Assembly (NCBI GenBank): GCA_965243615.1
Contig: CBDEVO010000003.1
Span: 3,410,001-3,474,000, forward strand
Origin: JAJEEA01 sp965243615
Lineage (GTDB): Bacteria; Acidobacteriota; Vicinamibacteria; Vicinamibacterales; UBA8438
DNA: 64,000 nt
Direction of reading: 5' to 3'
The notes under the pieces were generated by a model. It saw only the letters and a program-made list of their open reading frames with translations, was not told the origin of the DNA and did no database searches. Below are positions 8,786 through 17,920 of the stretch, one piece after another (positions within the stretch are counted from its first letter, which is position 1; every line of letters starts with the position of its first letter). Position numbers and translations under genes: made by a program.

Positions 8786-9415
8786 TCAGAAACCATCGGT
8801 CAGCTCCGACACATTCATACCCGCCGCCTTCTTCAGGCGCTCGATCAGCTTCCGGTGAATCCGGGCGGGGTCGCCCCCGTTGGTCAGCACCGCGAACTCC
8901 GAGATGCACGTGGCGTGCATGCCGCAGAGGACGAAGTCGTTCATGCCCCGGGCGCCGAGGAAGTGAGCGCCGGCGAGCAGCGAGGCGGCGTCGATGACGA
9001 CCCCGTAGGCGCTCCTGCCCATCCGCTCCTTCACCTCGTCGGCGAGTATGGCCCAGTTGTTCTCGGTGAACCGCTTCATCGCCTCGTCGTTCGCGGTGCG
9101 GTGGCACCGGAACTCCTCGTCCGACGTGATGCCCCATTCGTTCTCGACCCAGTTCCCGTCATCGTCCTTGAAGCCGATGTCACGCAGGGCGGCCAGGGTC
9201 ATCTGGTAGTAGCCGATGGCCGAGCTGTTCGACGGGCTGAGGGCGCAGCCCCTCGACTCGTGCTTCCTCGCCAGATCCAGGTAGTCGCGCACGCCGGCGT
9301 TGTTCGCCGCGGCGAGAGCGGTGGCGCTCACGAGGCCGGCCAGCGCGGCGGCGGCGAAGCGGCGGCGGGTCGGGACCGGGCGGAGGGGCGCGGATGCAGA
9401 TCGTGGTTGTAACAT
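8786..9415 (-). CDS. Exported lysozyme-like protein with Tat-type signal
   Basis: A 209-aa protein. Its N-terminus carries a twin-arginine-like motif (PTRRRFAAAALAGL) and a hydrophobic stretch ending TALAAANN, so export by Tat is likely. The mature part starts DYLDLARKHESRGC, then SSAIGYYQMTLAALRDIGF, reminiscent of lysozyme/lytic transglycosylase (VirB1-like) folds, where the Glu in KHESRG would be catalytic and GYYQM matches the G-x-x-Q-M element. Within a mobilizable element it could open peptidoglycan for transfer. The family assignment is by motif resemblance only; other exported helical proteins are possible. Confidence 0.55.
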   Translation of the reverse strand: MLQPRSASAPLRPVPTRRRFAAAALAGLVSATALAAANNAGVRDYLDLARKHESRGCALSPSNSSAIGYYQMTLAALRDIGFKDDDGNWVENEWGITSDEEFRCHRTANDEAMKRFTENNWAILADEVKERMGRSAYGVVIDAASLLAGAHFLGARGMNDFVLCGMHATCISEFAVLTNGGDPARIHRKLIERLKKAAGMNVSELTDGF

Positions 9416-9676
9416 CGGTCAGGCCAGAGCGGTCCCCGAGATCGGGACGCAACGTCGGAGTTCAGCAACGGGTACGGCGAAGGTCGACTTGGATGGTCGC
9501 ACCAGCACCGGCAGTCGGGCGATTCGTCCTGGATGCATCTGTTCTTCTCCTGGCCCCGGCCATCGTCGCTCGGCGCCCGCTCGCTGCCCGGGCCAAGCTG
9601 CGGGGCCGCCGCCTCGGTGAAGGCGCCAGCCCCTGATTACTCATCGGCGGTTGCGCTACACCGCGACAGCGTGAGG

Positions 9677-10100
9677 GTGACGGCGAAGCTGCGCCCGTAG
9701 GGCTCGGCGCTGGCCGCGGCGCCGGGCGAGCCCAGCTGTGAACTCGGCCCTCCGCCGACCTGTCGTATCGCACCGGCGCCGGCCACACGACGGGCCTGTC
9801 CGTCGACCATTAGGTCGAGCCGCTGACAACGGTCGTCCACGAGTCGGCCGTGGGTGCCGAGCAGGAGTTCGAGGTCGCCTGGCGAGGCGCTGACGGCTTC
9901 CTCGACCAGATGCCGGACCCCGAGCCCATCGACGGCAGTCCGACGCGCGCGGCCGTCGACTGGCACGAGCTGGTGAAGCACGCGCCCGACGTCGACGACG
10001 AGCGCTCGATGCCGGCCCTCGCCGACCGGAGGGTTCTGGGCCGGCGCGGCCGGGTGACGGTCAGGCGTGGATTCCCGCGCCCGCCGATGTCGGCCGAGGC
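9677..10100 (+). pseudogene. Degenerate copy of the HTH gene at 14454-17127, without intron
   Basis: Reading frames here align with the minus-strand gene at 14454-17127: VTAKLRP-stop-GSALAAA, then after a frameshift SYRTGAGHTTGLSVDH-stop-VEPL, then TVVHESAV, EVAWRGADGFLDQMPDPEP, SPTRAAVDWHELVKHA and RRGRVTVRRGFPRPPMSAEA. Similarity stops at 10100, exactly before the C-terminal HTH. It has two in-frame stops, a frameshift and a truncation, so it is a dead duplicate. It is useful because HTTG-LS here is continuous, showing the intron-free state of the site where a group II intron sits in the other copy. Confidence 0.85.
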
Positions 10101-10445
10101 AAGGCCGCCCGGCGGCTCAAGCGCGACATCGCCAACCGGCTCGTCCTGGCCTGCTCGAGCTGCTTCCTGACGTCGAAAGCGATCACGCCGGCGAGCGCCC
10201 CCGGTCCGCGGTCATCACCCGAGCGATTGCCGAAGCGCTCAGCGAGCCCGGTCGCCGTGGTGCGCCAAAGCCCCTCGACGCAGCGACCGCGGCGGAACGC
10301 CGGTGCGAGAGACGTGACTTGGTCCGAGGCCCTGGCCGCAGCGACCGCGGCCCGAGCGCGGCCGCGAGGTCTCAACGTCTGGCCGGCGGGGTGCCGGCTT
10401 GAGAGACGACGGCGGAGCGGGTCCGCCGGAACCGAGGGGTCAGCC
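10101..10445. other. No supported gene
   Basis: The sequence following the truncated HTH copy reads KAARRLKRDIANRLVLACSS in one frame, possibly the tail of another decayed gene. The rest is Arg/Ala-rich in every frame. No start or motif is convincing. Confidence 0.4.
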
Positions 10446-10598
10446 ATGGCGGCGCCGGAGCAGGTGGCTCTCCTGGAGTTCCTCGGCGACATCGCGTACG
10501 GTGAGGTCCAGGGGGACCTTGCGCCACTGGGGGGCGGCCTGGGCCGGTCCCCCGTTCGATGGTTTGCCTGGTCGGAGCACGGCCCAGCGGCCCGATGA
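10446..10598 (+). CDS. Small hypothetical protein, 50 aa, coupled to phosphoesterase
   Basis: MAAPEQVALLEFLGDIAYGE... to a TGA that overlaps the next ATG (ATGA at 10595-10598). It is acidic at the N-terminus and soluble. The overlap with the phosphoesterase start suggests it is translated as the leader gene of a two-gene unit. A GAGGGG stretch lies seven bases upstream. No family was recognised. Confidence 0.45.
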   Translation: MAAPEQVALLEFLGDIAYGEVQGDLAPLGGGLGRSPVRWFAWSEHGPAAR

Positions 10599-11311
10599 AC
10601 TCCAGTATGAACACCGAGACACTGCGCGACCACTGGGTCGCGGAACTGACCCCGCCGCCCGCGGCGGGCGCCGACGGCGCCGTCAGCGAGCCCCTGCTGC
10701 AGGCCCTGCTGCGCGAGCTCGGCACGGCCGCCGTCCCGGTTCTCCGCCCGGACCCGGGACACACGTGGATTTGGTCGGACCTCCACCTCGGCGACCTCGC
10801 GATGGTCGAGACGTGGAACCGGCCGTTCCGAAACCTCACGCACATGAACCGAGCGCTCCTCGCCGAGTGGCGCCGCCGGATCCGATCCAGCGACACGATC
10901 ATCTGCCTGGGCGACGTCGCCCATCCCGACGCTTGGCGGGATCACAGCCGACTGCAGCTCGATCTCGCCGGCTGCCCGGGCGAACGCCTGCTCATCCTCG
11001 GCAACCACGACTTCCACACGCGCGAAGAACTCGCCCTGGCGGGATTCGACAAGCAATACGCGGCGGCCGTCTGCGACACCCGCCCGGTGCTCATCCTGAC
11101 TCACATGCCCCTGTCGCGGGTGCCGGCGGACACCGTGAACCTGCACGGCCACATCCACGCCGCCCCCGGGCCGACGCGACACCATCGGAACCTTTCCGTC
11201 GAGCGCACCGGATACCAGCCGGTCCGGCTCAGCGAGGTCCTCGCGTCTTTGAACGACGTCGACCTCGACGCCCTCGACGTCGACCTGCCCCGGGGCTTCG
11301 GTCGCGACTGA
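10595..11311 (+). CDS. Calcineurin-like metallophosphoesterase
   Basis: A 238-aa protein with the complete dimetal phosphoesterase signature in order: D-x-H in WSDLHLGDLA (about residue 56), GDxxH as LGDVAHPDAW, GNHD as LGNHDFHTRE, a lone His in LTHMPLSRV and GHxH as LHGHIHAAP. The family hydrolyses phosphomono- or diesters, and the substrate cannot be deduced. It is soluble, with no signal peptide. The start chosen is the ATG overlapping the upstream 50-aa ORF; a second ATG four codons later is possible. The C-terminus is acidic (DVDLDALDVDLP). Similar stand-alone phosphoesterases are common cargo on mobile elements. Confidence 0.85.
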   Translation: MNSSMNTETLRDHWVAELTPPPAAGADGAVSEPLLQALLRELGTAAVPVLRPDPGHTWIWSDLHLGDLAMVETWNRPFRNLTHMNRALLAEWRRRIRSSDTIICLGDVAHPDAWRDHSRLQLDLAGCPGERLLILGNHDFHTREELALAGFDKQYAAAVCDTRPVLILTHMPLSRVPADTVNLHGHIHAAPGPTRHHRNLSVERTGYQPVRLSEVLASLNDVDLDALDVDLPRGFGRD

Positions 11312-11353
11312 GGCGCGTGGCCGCGCCCTGGACCGGAGCCCGGCCGGCTCCCC

Positions 11354-11962
11354 ATGACCGGAGGCACGATGAAGCTGATTCCCCACCACCAGGACGGTGA
11401 GCACAGCCGCCGCGAGTACCGCTCGCCGGACGGCACTTGGCGGGTCGTGCGGCCCCGGCGCCGCCGGAACGAGCGACCGCACTGGGAGGTTCACGAACGC
11501 GCGGGCCGCGCCGACGGCTGGCGCTGCCATGCCTCCTTCGAGCGTCGGCGAGACGCGCTGGTGTTCCTGGACACCACGGCCGCGGCGGCGGAGGGCGAGA
11601 GCGTCACGCTTCGAGCTTGCCGATACGGTCGCGCAACTCGCCGGTGTCCCGGCCGATCTCGTCCAAGCGGATCTCGACGCGCTCGAGGCCGAGCCCCGTC
11701 TCGGCGTCGCCGCCGTCCTAGTGGACGCCGAGTTCGACAGACGGCGGGAGGGTGCGGCCGGCGAAACGCAGGGTGCGGGAGTCTTCGAGCGCCCGCACGC
11801 ACGCGGCTCGCCGTCGCCGGGGCGGCCGCCGGGTTGCCCGCGCTCGCCGCGGTGAGCGCGTCCGACTTCGTCCGTGCGAGGAACGCGTCCGACTGGACGG
11901 CGAGAGAGAAGCCGCCTCGGGGTAGGCCGGCCCCTCACCCCCGGCGGCACCCGGCGCGATGA
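11354..11962 (+). CDS. Hypothetical protein, only N-terminal ~85 residues convincing
   Basis: The ORF begins MTGGTMKLIPHHQDGEHSRR with a possible internal start five codons later. The first part (DGTWRVVRPRRRRNERPHW, RWRCHASFERRRDALVFLDT-like sequence) looks like a small basic protein that repeats an Arg/Trp pattern. After about residue 85 the frame becomes Arg/Pro-rich and overlaps a recognisable fragment on the other strand (11604-11717). The real C-terminus is therefore probably lost. Confidence 0.4.
   Translation: MTGGTMKLIPHHQDGEHSRREYRSPDGTWRVVRPRRRRNERPHWEVHERAGRADGWRCHASFERRRDALVFLDTTAAAAEGESVTLRACRYGRATRRCPGRSRPSGSRRARGRAPSRRRRRPSGRRVRQTAGGCGRRNAGCGSLRAPARTRLAVAGAAAGLPALAAVSASDFVRARNASDWTAREKPPRGRPAPHPRRHPAR
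11604..11717 (-). pseudogene. Coiled-coil tail of a small protein, no start
   Basis: The minus strand reads LGLERVEIRLDEIGRD then TGELRDRIGKLEA and a stop. This heptad pattern is typical of the C-terminal coiled coil of small TM/coil proteins seen elsewhere in the window (28148, 38890). It is preceded by an in-frame stop with no start codon between, so only a remnant remains. Confidence 0.5.
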
Positions 11963-12122
11963 TGTCGATCTCGGTGTCTTCGCAGCCTGCCAGGGTGCGG
12001 GCCAGGGTGTCGCGCTCTCCGGCGGTCGACGGTCAGGCCGTAGGCGCCTTGATCTCGGTCACGCGCGCGTCGAACCGGATTAACCCGGCGCGAGCGGGAC
12101 GCCGAGCCGTACCGGCCGACAT
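11721..12122. other. Frameshifted minus-strand remnant
   Basis: On the minus strand, fragments IRFDARVTEIKA, YGLTVDR and ERDTLARTLAGCEDTEIDII appear in shifting frames between about 12085 and 11930. This suggests a small gene broken by frameshifts. No intact ORF remains and no function is apparent. Confidence 0.35.
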
Positions 12123-12455
12123 CTACGCCATATCTTTCAGCTTCTTGAGCGGCTGGACCTTCACGGAGGTGCTGGCCGGCTTGGCCTTCACGTCCATCGT
12201 CTCACCCGGCCGGAACGGATTCGGCACGTTCTTCCGGGCCCGTTGCGCGGGCTTCTTCACGACCCTGATCTTCATCAGGCCGGGTATCGTGCAAACGCCG
12301 ACGGCCCCTTTCCGGACATGGCGCTCGATGACCGATTCCAGCGCCTCGAAGACATCCGCGACCTGCCGCCTCGTCAACGCCGTGTTCTCCGCGATGTCCG
12401 AAAACAGCTGCGTCTTCGTCATGGCCACGGTGAGCTTCTTGACTCTTGCCAACAT
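12123..12455 (-). CDS. HU-family DNA-binding protein
   Basis: A 110-aa histone-like protein. The HU/IHF fold is recognisable from TKTQLFSDIAENTALTRRQV, ADVFEALESVIERHVRKG, GVCTIPGLMKIRVV and the beta-arm motif RARKNVPNPFRPGE. The last ~25 residues are a Lys-rich tail (VKVQPLKKLKDMA). The ATG at 12455 follows an aaggagg a few bases upstream; an alternative start is the Met of MTKTQ. Such proteins bend DNA and may help integration, excision or relaxosome assembly. It is transcribed alone, divergent from the lipoprotein region. Confidence 0.88.
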   Translation of the reverse strand: MLARVKKLTVAMTKTQLFSDIAENTALTRRQVADVFEALESVIERHVRKGAVGVCTIPGLMKIRVVKKPAQRARKNVPNPFRPGETMDVKAKPASTSVKVQPLKKLKDMA

Positions 12456-13240
12456 TCCCTCCTTGGCGATGCGTGAACCGGTCTCGCTTTGCGCACATGG
12501 TACCCCGATCCGGGCTCCGATACCTTGGGCTGGCGCCTCCGGCCACCCGCGAAAGGGGGCGCGGCCCGCGCGGCCGCGCCCGGACGCGGTCAGCGGCTGG
12601 TACGGGCGCGGCGGACGGATGTGTCCTGCGGTGTACGATCACGCCCGCCGGGGCCAATCGATGCGCGTTAACCGATACGGTGCCGAACTGCTGCGAGATG
12701 ATCATCGCGATCAAGGTCGGTTGCTCGGCGTCGAGATGCTGACCCGCAGGCTGCCGACCCCGCCCGCCGAGCTGGGCGTGGTCTTCTAGTCCGGCAGCAT
12801 CTGGGCCTCGTCGTCGAGGTCGTGGTGAGGCACGTTCGGGTCGCAGGACGGCGGCGTGATCACGACGGGCCGGCCCGAAGGAGGTCCCGGCCGGAGGCGG
12901 GGTCGGCCGGCTCTCGATGTGATGGGACAGTGCGAGCCTCGCGGCGGCGTCGACGTTGGGCGCGTCGACACGGGCAGAGTGGAACCCGGTGCTCGCGCTT
13001 CGCCTTCATCCGCAGGGCTGGCACGGACGGGACTCCGAGGGACCGGTTCGGTCCGCGCCGCTACGATGTGGTACGGTCATGTTGCTAGATTCTTAGGCGC
13101 GATAGCTTGAGCCGGGCTGTGAGCCGGCGGCGGTGCGGTACGGTCCGGAGACGCCTGCGATGGTTCCTTGGATTCTGTTGCCGGCGGCACCGAGTCGCCT
13201 TGTGGTGGCGCGGCAAGACACAGCGGAGCGAAGACCACTC
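12456..13240. other. Long intergenic stretch, no firm gene
   Basis: A 42-residue ORF (MRVNRYGAELLRDDHRDQGR..., 12661-12789) is the only frame that looks vaguely protein-like; it has no strong RBS. The remainder shows no motif. The HU promoter should lie near 12460-12520. Confidence 0.35.
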
Positions 13241-14143
13241 ATGACGAGAGAGCAGACCGTCGGCGGGCCAGAAGCTCGCCGCCGACTCGTTGGGGGGATG
13301 CCCTGCCTGTTCGAGGCGGTGAGGTCTTGGACGCGGGTCGCCGAGGCCGTCTTCGTTGCCGCGTTCCTCCTGGCAGCTCCGGGCTGTTCGTCACCGCCCA
13401 ACCGATCGGCGGCGTTCGCGGACACCGCATGGCGTCAGCTCTCGCCGTCGGTCGGGGCCAGCTGGTTCGCTCAACAGCACGAGCCGGTCAACTGCTCGGC
13501 CGGCCTGGAACCGTTGCGCTCACCGGTAGCGTCGCCTCCGCAGGTGGCCCCTGCGGGCGGGGAGAACCGGGAGTCTTCCGCGATGCTGGAGATGCTCGTT
13601 CTCTGGCGCGGGACCCCGGGGTGGTTTCTCGAGCCGGGCCCCGGCGGTGGCTCATCGGTGTCCTTCGACAGCGGCGCCTCCTACCCACGGCCCGGCCGGG
13701 ACGCGTCACGTCCGGCGGCGGGCGGCGTGCCGGCTGGCCGTCGCCTCGGCTCGTCGGTCAGTATTCACCAGGGGAGAGTGCGCTTGGAGCTCCGGTTCGA
13801 ACCGGAGAGTGCAACCGTCTACGTGCAGGAGCACCCCGTCTCTCTGCGTGGCGACAACGTCGTCCTGGTTGACGATGTCGACGACCCCGCCGGGCCGCGC
13901 GTGGCCGGCACCCTGCGCATCGATCCGCGGTTCGCCGTCCGGTGTCTCGACGAACCGCCGTATCTCCTCGACGGCGTCGAGACCCTCCTGCAGCGATCCG
14001 AAGAGTTGCTCGCCTTTCTGCGTTGCGACATGCCGCTTCCAGCCGATCTGTATCCCGACAGTCGTTCGGTGTCGCGCACGCAACGGTACATGGATGAGGC
14101 CTGCGCCCGGCTTGACCCGGCGACTGGCGAACCGGGACGATAG
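13241..14143 (+). CDS. Putative lipoprotein of unknown function
   Basis: About 300 aa. A hydrophobic segment ends in a lipobox-like LLAAPGC (SWTRVAEAVFVAAFLLAAPGC), so the mature protein would be lipid-anchored at the Cys. The C-terminal half has regular acidic and beta-prone sequence (VRLELRFEPESATVYVQ, GTLRIDPRFAVRCLDEPPY, LLQRSEELLAFLRCD). The ATG at 13241 is chosen for the upstream ggagcg; the ATG at 13298 is closer to the hydrophobic segment and is also possible. No family was recognised. Confidence 0.55.
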   Translation: MTREQTVGGPEARRRLVGGMPCLFEAVRSWTRVAEAVFVAAFLLAAPGCSSPPNRSAAFADTAWRQLSPSVGASWFAQQHEPVNCSAGLEPLRSPVASPPQVAPAGGENRESSAMLEMLVLWRGTPGWFLEPGPGGGSSVSFDSGASYPRPGRDASRPAAGGVPAGRRLGSSVSIHQGRVRLELRFEPESATVYVQEHPVSLRGDNVVLVDDVDDPAGPRVAGTLRIDPRFAVRCLDEPPYLLDGVETLLQRSEELLAFLRCDMPLPADLYPDSRSVSRTQRYMDEACARLDPATGEPGR

Positions 14144-14217
14144 CCGGCTTCCGCCGCGAGCCGGGCGGCCTGCGTTCGGTCCGCCGGCAGGCTCCGCATG
14201 GCGCGAAATTTTGCCGT

Positions 14218-14248
14218 CCCGGCCGCCTGTCGAAGACAGGCGGCCGGG
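14218..14248. terminator. Perfect 14-bp hairpin, terminator-like
   Basis: CCCGGCCGCCTGTC, loop GAA, GACAGGCGGCCGGG. It lies 75 bases after the lipoprotein stop and 205 bases beyond the 3' end of the converging HTH gene. There is no U-run, so a factor-dependent or structural role is possible. Confidence 0.55.
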
Positions 14249-15363
14249 TGGACGGGGGGGGCGAGGGGTAAGGGGTCCAGGTTCACATGATGGGTCGATC
14301 GTGCCTCCGCCGCCCCTGCCTGTGCCTCGCCTATGCGCCGTATTCCCGGGAGGTCGGGATGACGGCCCCGCCGGCCGGGGCGCGTCGTTTGTCAGCGAAG
14401 TCCCGCGGCTCGGCCGGTCCGGCCGCGGGACGTTCAGCGCTACCCGGAAACGGTCATCGGCTTTCCTCCTCGAAGCTGCGCAGGTAGCGGGACACGGTGA
14501 TGGGCGCGCAGCCGACCGCCCGCGCGATACGCTTGAAGCCGAGGCCCTGGGCCCGAAGCTCGACCATGCGCGCGACGGCCTCGGCCGACATCGGCGGGCG
14601 CAGGAACCCGCGCCTGACCGTCACGCGGCCGCGCCGGCGCAGCACCTTCCGGTCGGCGAGGGCCGGCATCGAGCGCTCGTCGTCGTAGAAGTCTGATGCG
14701 TGCTTCGCCACCTCGTGCCAGTCGACGACGGCGCGCGTCGGACTGCCGTCGATGGGCTCGGGGTCCGGCATCTGGTCGAGGAGGCCGTCGGCGCCCCGCC
14801 ACGCGACCTCGAACACCTGCCCGGCGCTCACGGCCGACTCGCGGACGACCGTGGTCAGCGGCTCGACCTGCTGGTAGACGACGGAAAGCGTGCGCCGTGA
14901 AAGGCGCCATCCCTCAGCGGGTGCGAATCCCGCCCGGCAACTGTCGCTCCAGCCGGTAGCAGTCGGAGCGGACGATGGAGGTAACGACATCGACTGAAGC
15001 ACTCCGACGACAAAGGGCCGCCTTGGCGGCTCAGCGACCACGCGGGCCGTAACGGGAGTGAACGCCGAGCAGGCCCCGAAACGGTCGATGCGGAAGCCGA
15101 CCCACCGCTTTCATGGGGAAGGCTGCCAGCGGCCGGGAAGCGAGCGACGCGAGCACCGACCGCCTCCGCCGGGGTAGTGGCGACGGCACGCGCGGAAGAG
15201 GGGGATGGACGCAACACGGGAAGCCCTGCCGGTGGCGTGGCACGCGCCAACCGACAGCCCGCGAGGGTCGGGTCGGGCCGAGCAGGGTGGCGGAGAGGCC
15301 CGTAGTACCGGGGAAGCCGGGTAACGCCGGTGGAGGGAAGGGGCCTTGGTTCGAGAGCAGCGC

Positions 15364-16722
15364 ATGACGGAGGGAAGGGACGTGGGGACTGGCGCAAGCC
15401 TAACCGCCTCAGAACGTGTTCAGCGACTCCAGACGGCGCTACATGCGAAAGCGAAGGGAGCTCCGAGCTTCCGGTTCTACTCGCTGAGCGACAAGGTGTG
15501 GCGCGACGACGTGCTCGTGGTCGCCTGGCAGACCGTCCGCCGCAACGGCGGGGCGGCCGGGGTGGACGGCGAGACGGTCGCGGACGTCGAGTCACAGGGA
15601 GTAGACCGGTGGTTGGGAGCACTGGCGCGGGACCTGAAGGCGGGGACCTACCGGCCGCGTGCGGTTCGGCAGGTCCTCATCCCGAAGAAGCAGCGTGGGA
15701 AGTTTCGGCCGCTGGGCATTCCGTGTCTCCGGGACCGGGTGGCGCAGACGGCGGCGATGCTGGTGTTGTCGCCGATCTTCGAGGCCGACCTGCAACCGGA
15801 ACAGTACGCCTATCGACCGGGCCGGGACGCGAATGACGCGGTCAGGCGCGTGCACCGGCTGCTGACGACGGGCCATCGGGAGGTGGTAGACGCCGACCTG
15901 TCGGACTACTTCGGCCAGATTCCGCACGCCGAACTGCTCCGGTCCATCGCGCGTCGCGCGAGCGACGGGCGGCTGCTGGGCTGGGTCAAGGCGTGGCTGG
16001 AGATGGCGGTGGAGGAGGACGACGGGCGTGGCGGTCGCCGCCGTACGAACCGGGCGCGTCGAGAGCGGAAGGGTACCCCGCAAGGGTCACCGATTTCGCC
16101 GCTGTTCAGCAACATCTACATGCGTCGCTTCATCTTGGGCTGGAAGGCGCTGGGCTACGCCCGGCGCTTCGAGGCGGAAATCGTCAACTACGCAGACGAC
16201 TTCGCGGTGCTCGGCCGAGCGCCGGCGGCAGAGATGCTGACGGCGGTCGAGGGCCTGATGCGGCGTCTGAAGCTGCCGATGAACGCCGAGAAGACCCGCT
16301 GCTGCCGGGTGCCGGAGGAGCCGATGACGTTCCTCGGCTACCGGATTGGGCGCAACCACCGGCCAACCACGGGTGCCGCCTACATCGGCACACGTCCCAG
16401 CCGGGAGAGCATCCAGAGCATCTGCCGTCGCGTGAGCGAGCTGACGACGCGGCGTGACGCGCTCCTGCCGCCGGGAGACGTGGTGGCGCGCCTGAACCGG
16501 TTGCTGACCGGCTGGGCGAACTACTTCACCCTCGGGCAGGTCAGTCCCGCGTATCGCGCCGTTGACAAGCACGCCACGCGGCGGCTACGCCAGTGGCTCT
16601 GCCGCAAGCACAAGGTGCGAGCCGGGAAGCTTGTGCGCTTCCCGGCCGAGCGACTCTGGACGGAGTACGGGCTCGCGCGCCTTGCCACGCGAACGGGGAG
16701 CTTTCCGTGGGCGAAGGCATGA
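15364..16722 (+). CDS. ltrA: Group II intron-encoded reverse transcriptase / maturase
   Basis: About 452 aa from the ATG at 15364; the frame also opens at a GTG at 15346. Reverse-transcriptase blocks are present in order: RRNGGAAGVDGETV (RT0/1), YRPRAVRQVLIPKKQRGKFR with PLGIPCLRDRVAQ (RT2), ADLSDYFGQIPH (RT3), GTPQGSPISPLFSNIYM (RT4) and the catalytic YADD in VNYADDFAVLG (RT5). The maturase X/GIIM region follows (LNRLLTGWANYFTLGQ, RRLRQWLCRKHK, LWTEYGLARL). There is no HNH endonuclease domain, so mobility would rely on other priming. It promotes splicing of its own intron and retrohoming. Confidence 0.95.
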   Translation: MTEGRDVGTGASLTASERVQRLQTALHAKAKGAPSFRFYSLSDKVWRDDVLVVAWQTVRRNGGAAGVDGETVADVESQGVDRWLGALARDLKAGTYRPRAVRQVLIPKKQRGKFRPLGIPCLRDRVAQTAAMLVLSPIFEADLQPEQYAYRPGRDANDAVRRVHRLLTTGHREVVDADLSDYFGQIPHAELLRSIARRASDGRLLGWVKAWLEMAVEEDDGRGGRRRTNRARRERKGTPQGSPISPLFSNIYMRRFILGWKALGYARRFEAEIVNYADDFAVLGRAPAAEMLTAVEGLMRRLKLPMNAEKTRCCRVPEEPMTFLGYRIGRNHRPTTGAAYIGTRPSRESIQSICRRVSELTTRRDALLPPGDVVARLNRLLTGWANYFTLGQVSPAYRAVDKHATRRLRQWLCRKHKVRAGKLVRFPAERLWTEYGLARLATRTGSFPWAKA

Positions 16723-16732
16723 TCTCGTCCGA

Positions 16733-16765
<33 letters not shown>

Positions 16766-17127
16766 GATGAGCGGCGACTGGAAACGGAGCCACGGCGGGG
16801 AGTGAGGCACCGGCCCTTGGCGAAAGCCGCCGGGAACAGCTACCCCCCTTCCGCCTACCGCCACCGCGCCAGTCGTCGACTCTACCCCGTCGTGTGGCCG
16901 GCGCCGGTGCGATACGACACGTCGGCGAGAGCCGAGCTCACGGCCGGACTCGCCAGCGCGGCGGCCAGCGCGGAGCCCTGCATGCGCAGCTTCGCCGTGA
17001 GCCGCAAGGCGCGGATCGTCGAGCCGCCGCGGTCGATGGAGCGGACGACAATCTCGGAGCCGACTCGTATCGGCCGACCGTCCCGGAACCGAACCCTCCT
17101 CAAGCCGCGGACGCGAGTAGTGGCCAT

Positions 17128-17920
17128 CGGTCACTCCCTCTCGCAGCGAGTCGCGTCCGGCCTCATGCCGGCCCGCGCTCGCGCGCACACGTCCGGCCGC
17201 GGGACCCTGCCCGCGATTCCGGAGTCAGGGAGCCCCGCAGGGGACCGCTGCCCGGGGCGGCTAATCGACCAGCCGATGGTTTTCGGCGCCGGCGTTCAGG
17301 CCGGCCGGCCTGAGAGAGCGGTTCTCTCGTCGGGCACGGCGGTGGTAGTGGCGAGGAAGTGCCGGCCTGCGGCGAAGCCGCGTTTTTTGCCGGCGCCGTC
17401 AAGGTGAACAAGCGGAGATTCGTCGCCCCGGGCGTTCAGCGGCGGCGACCGCTCTTCGCTCAGCCGTCCTTGACGCCGGAATCTGCGGAAGGCGCACCCG
17501 TCTGGCCGGCCCGTTCTTCAGGCCGGCCGGGGGCGCCGTCGCAAGGGCAGGGGTTCGCCGCCCATCCCGCGGCCGTCGCCCTTCACGGCCCCGGGATGGA
17601 GGCCGGACCGCGGTTCCAGGTCCGGCCGGGGGCGGCGTCCGCCCCGCCGGCGGCTGCCGGCGTTCGGAGCGGGGTCGTCCTTCCACCCCGCTCCGGGGGC
17701 GGATGGGACGACTGTGCGTGCAAGCCAGCCTCTCAGGCCTGCGCCGCGTGAGCAGGAGCGCGTTGTTTGCGGGAGGGAGGTGGAGTCGACGACCGGCGCG
17801 GTGGCGGGCCCGCGGCGGCGAGCCGCGGTGGGGCAGTTTCCGAAGCGGTGCGAGGCGCCAGGGCCGCGCGGCGGTCTTCCCGCTCCGCGTGGCCGCCTGC
17901 ATCCGCGGACGTAACGGTCT
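17128..17920. other. Long non-coding stretch downstream of the relaxase gene
   Basis: Almost 800 bases with no convincing gene on either strand; frames are Arg/Pro-rich. A short stem-loop GCGGC-GAA-GCCGC followed by G and six Ts at 17369-17388 resembles an intrinsic terminator on the plus strand, though no plus-strand gene precedes it here. The start of this stretch should contain the promoter of the HTH gene. Confidence 0.4.

Noticed and set aside
10061..11950. 629-codon minus-strand open frame over the phosphoesterase
   Set aside because: The phosphoesterase on the plus strand has all catalytic motifs; the opposite frame has none.
12661..12789. 42-codon frame MRVNRYGAELL as a gene
   Set aside because: Too short, no RBS and no homologous-looking neighbour; left in the gap description.
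17369..17388. Intrinsic terminator GCGGC-GAA-GCCGC plus T6
   Set aside because: Only a five-base stem and no upstream plus-strand gene; kept as a remark in the gap entry only.
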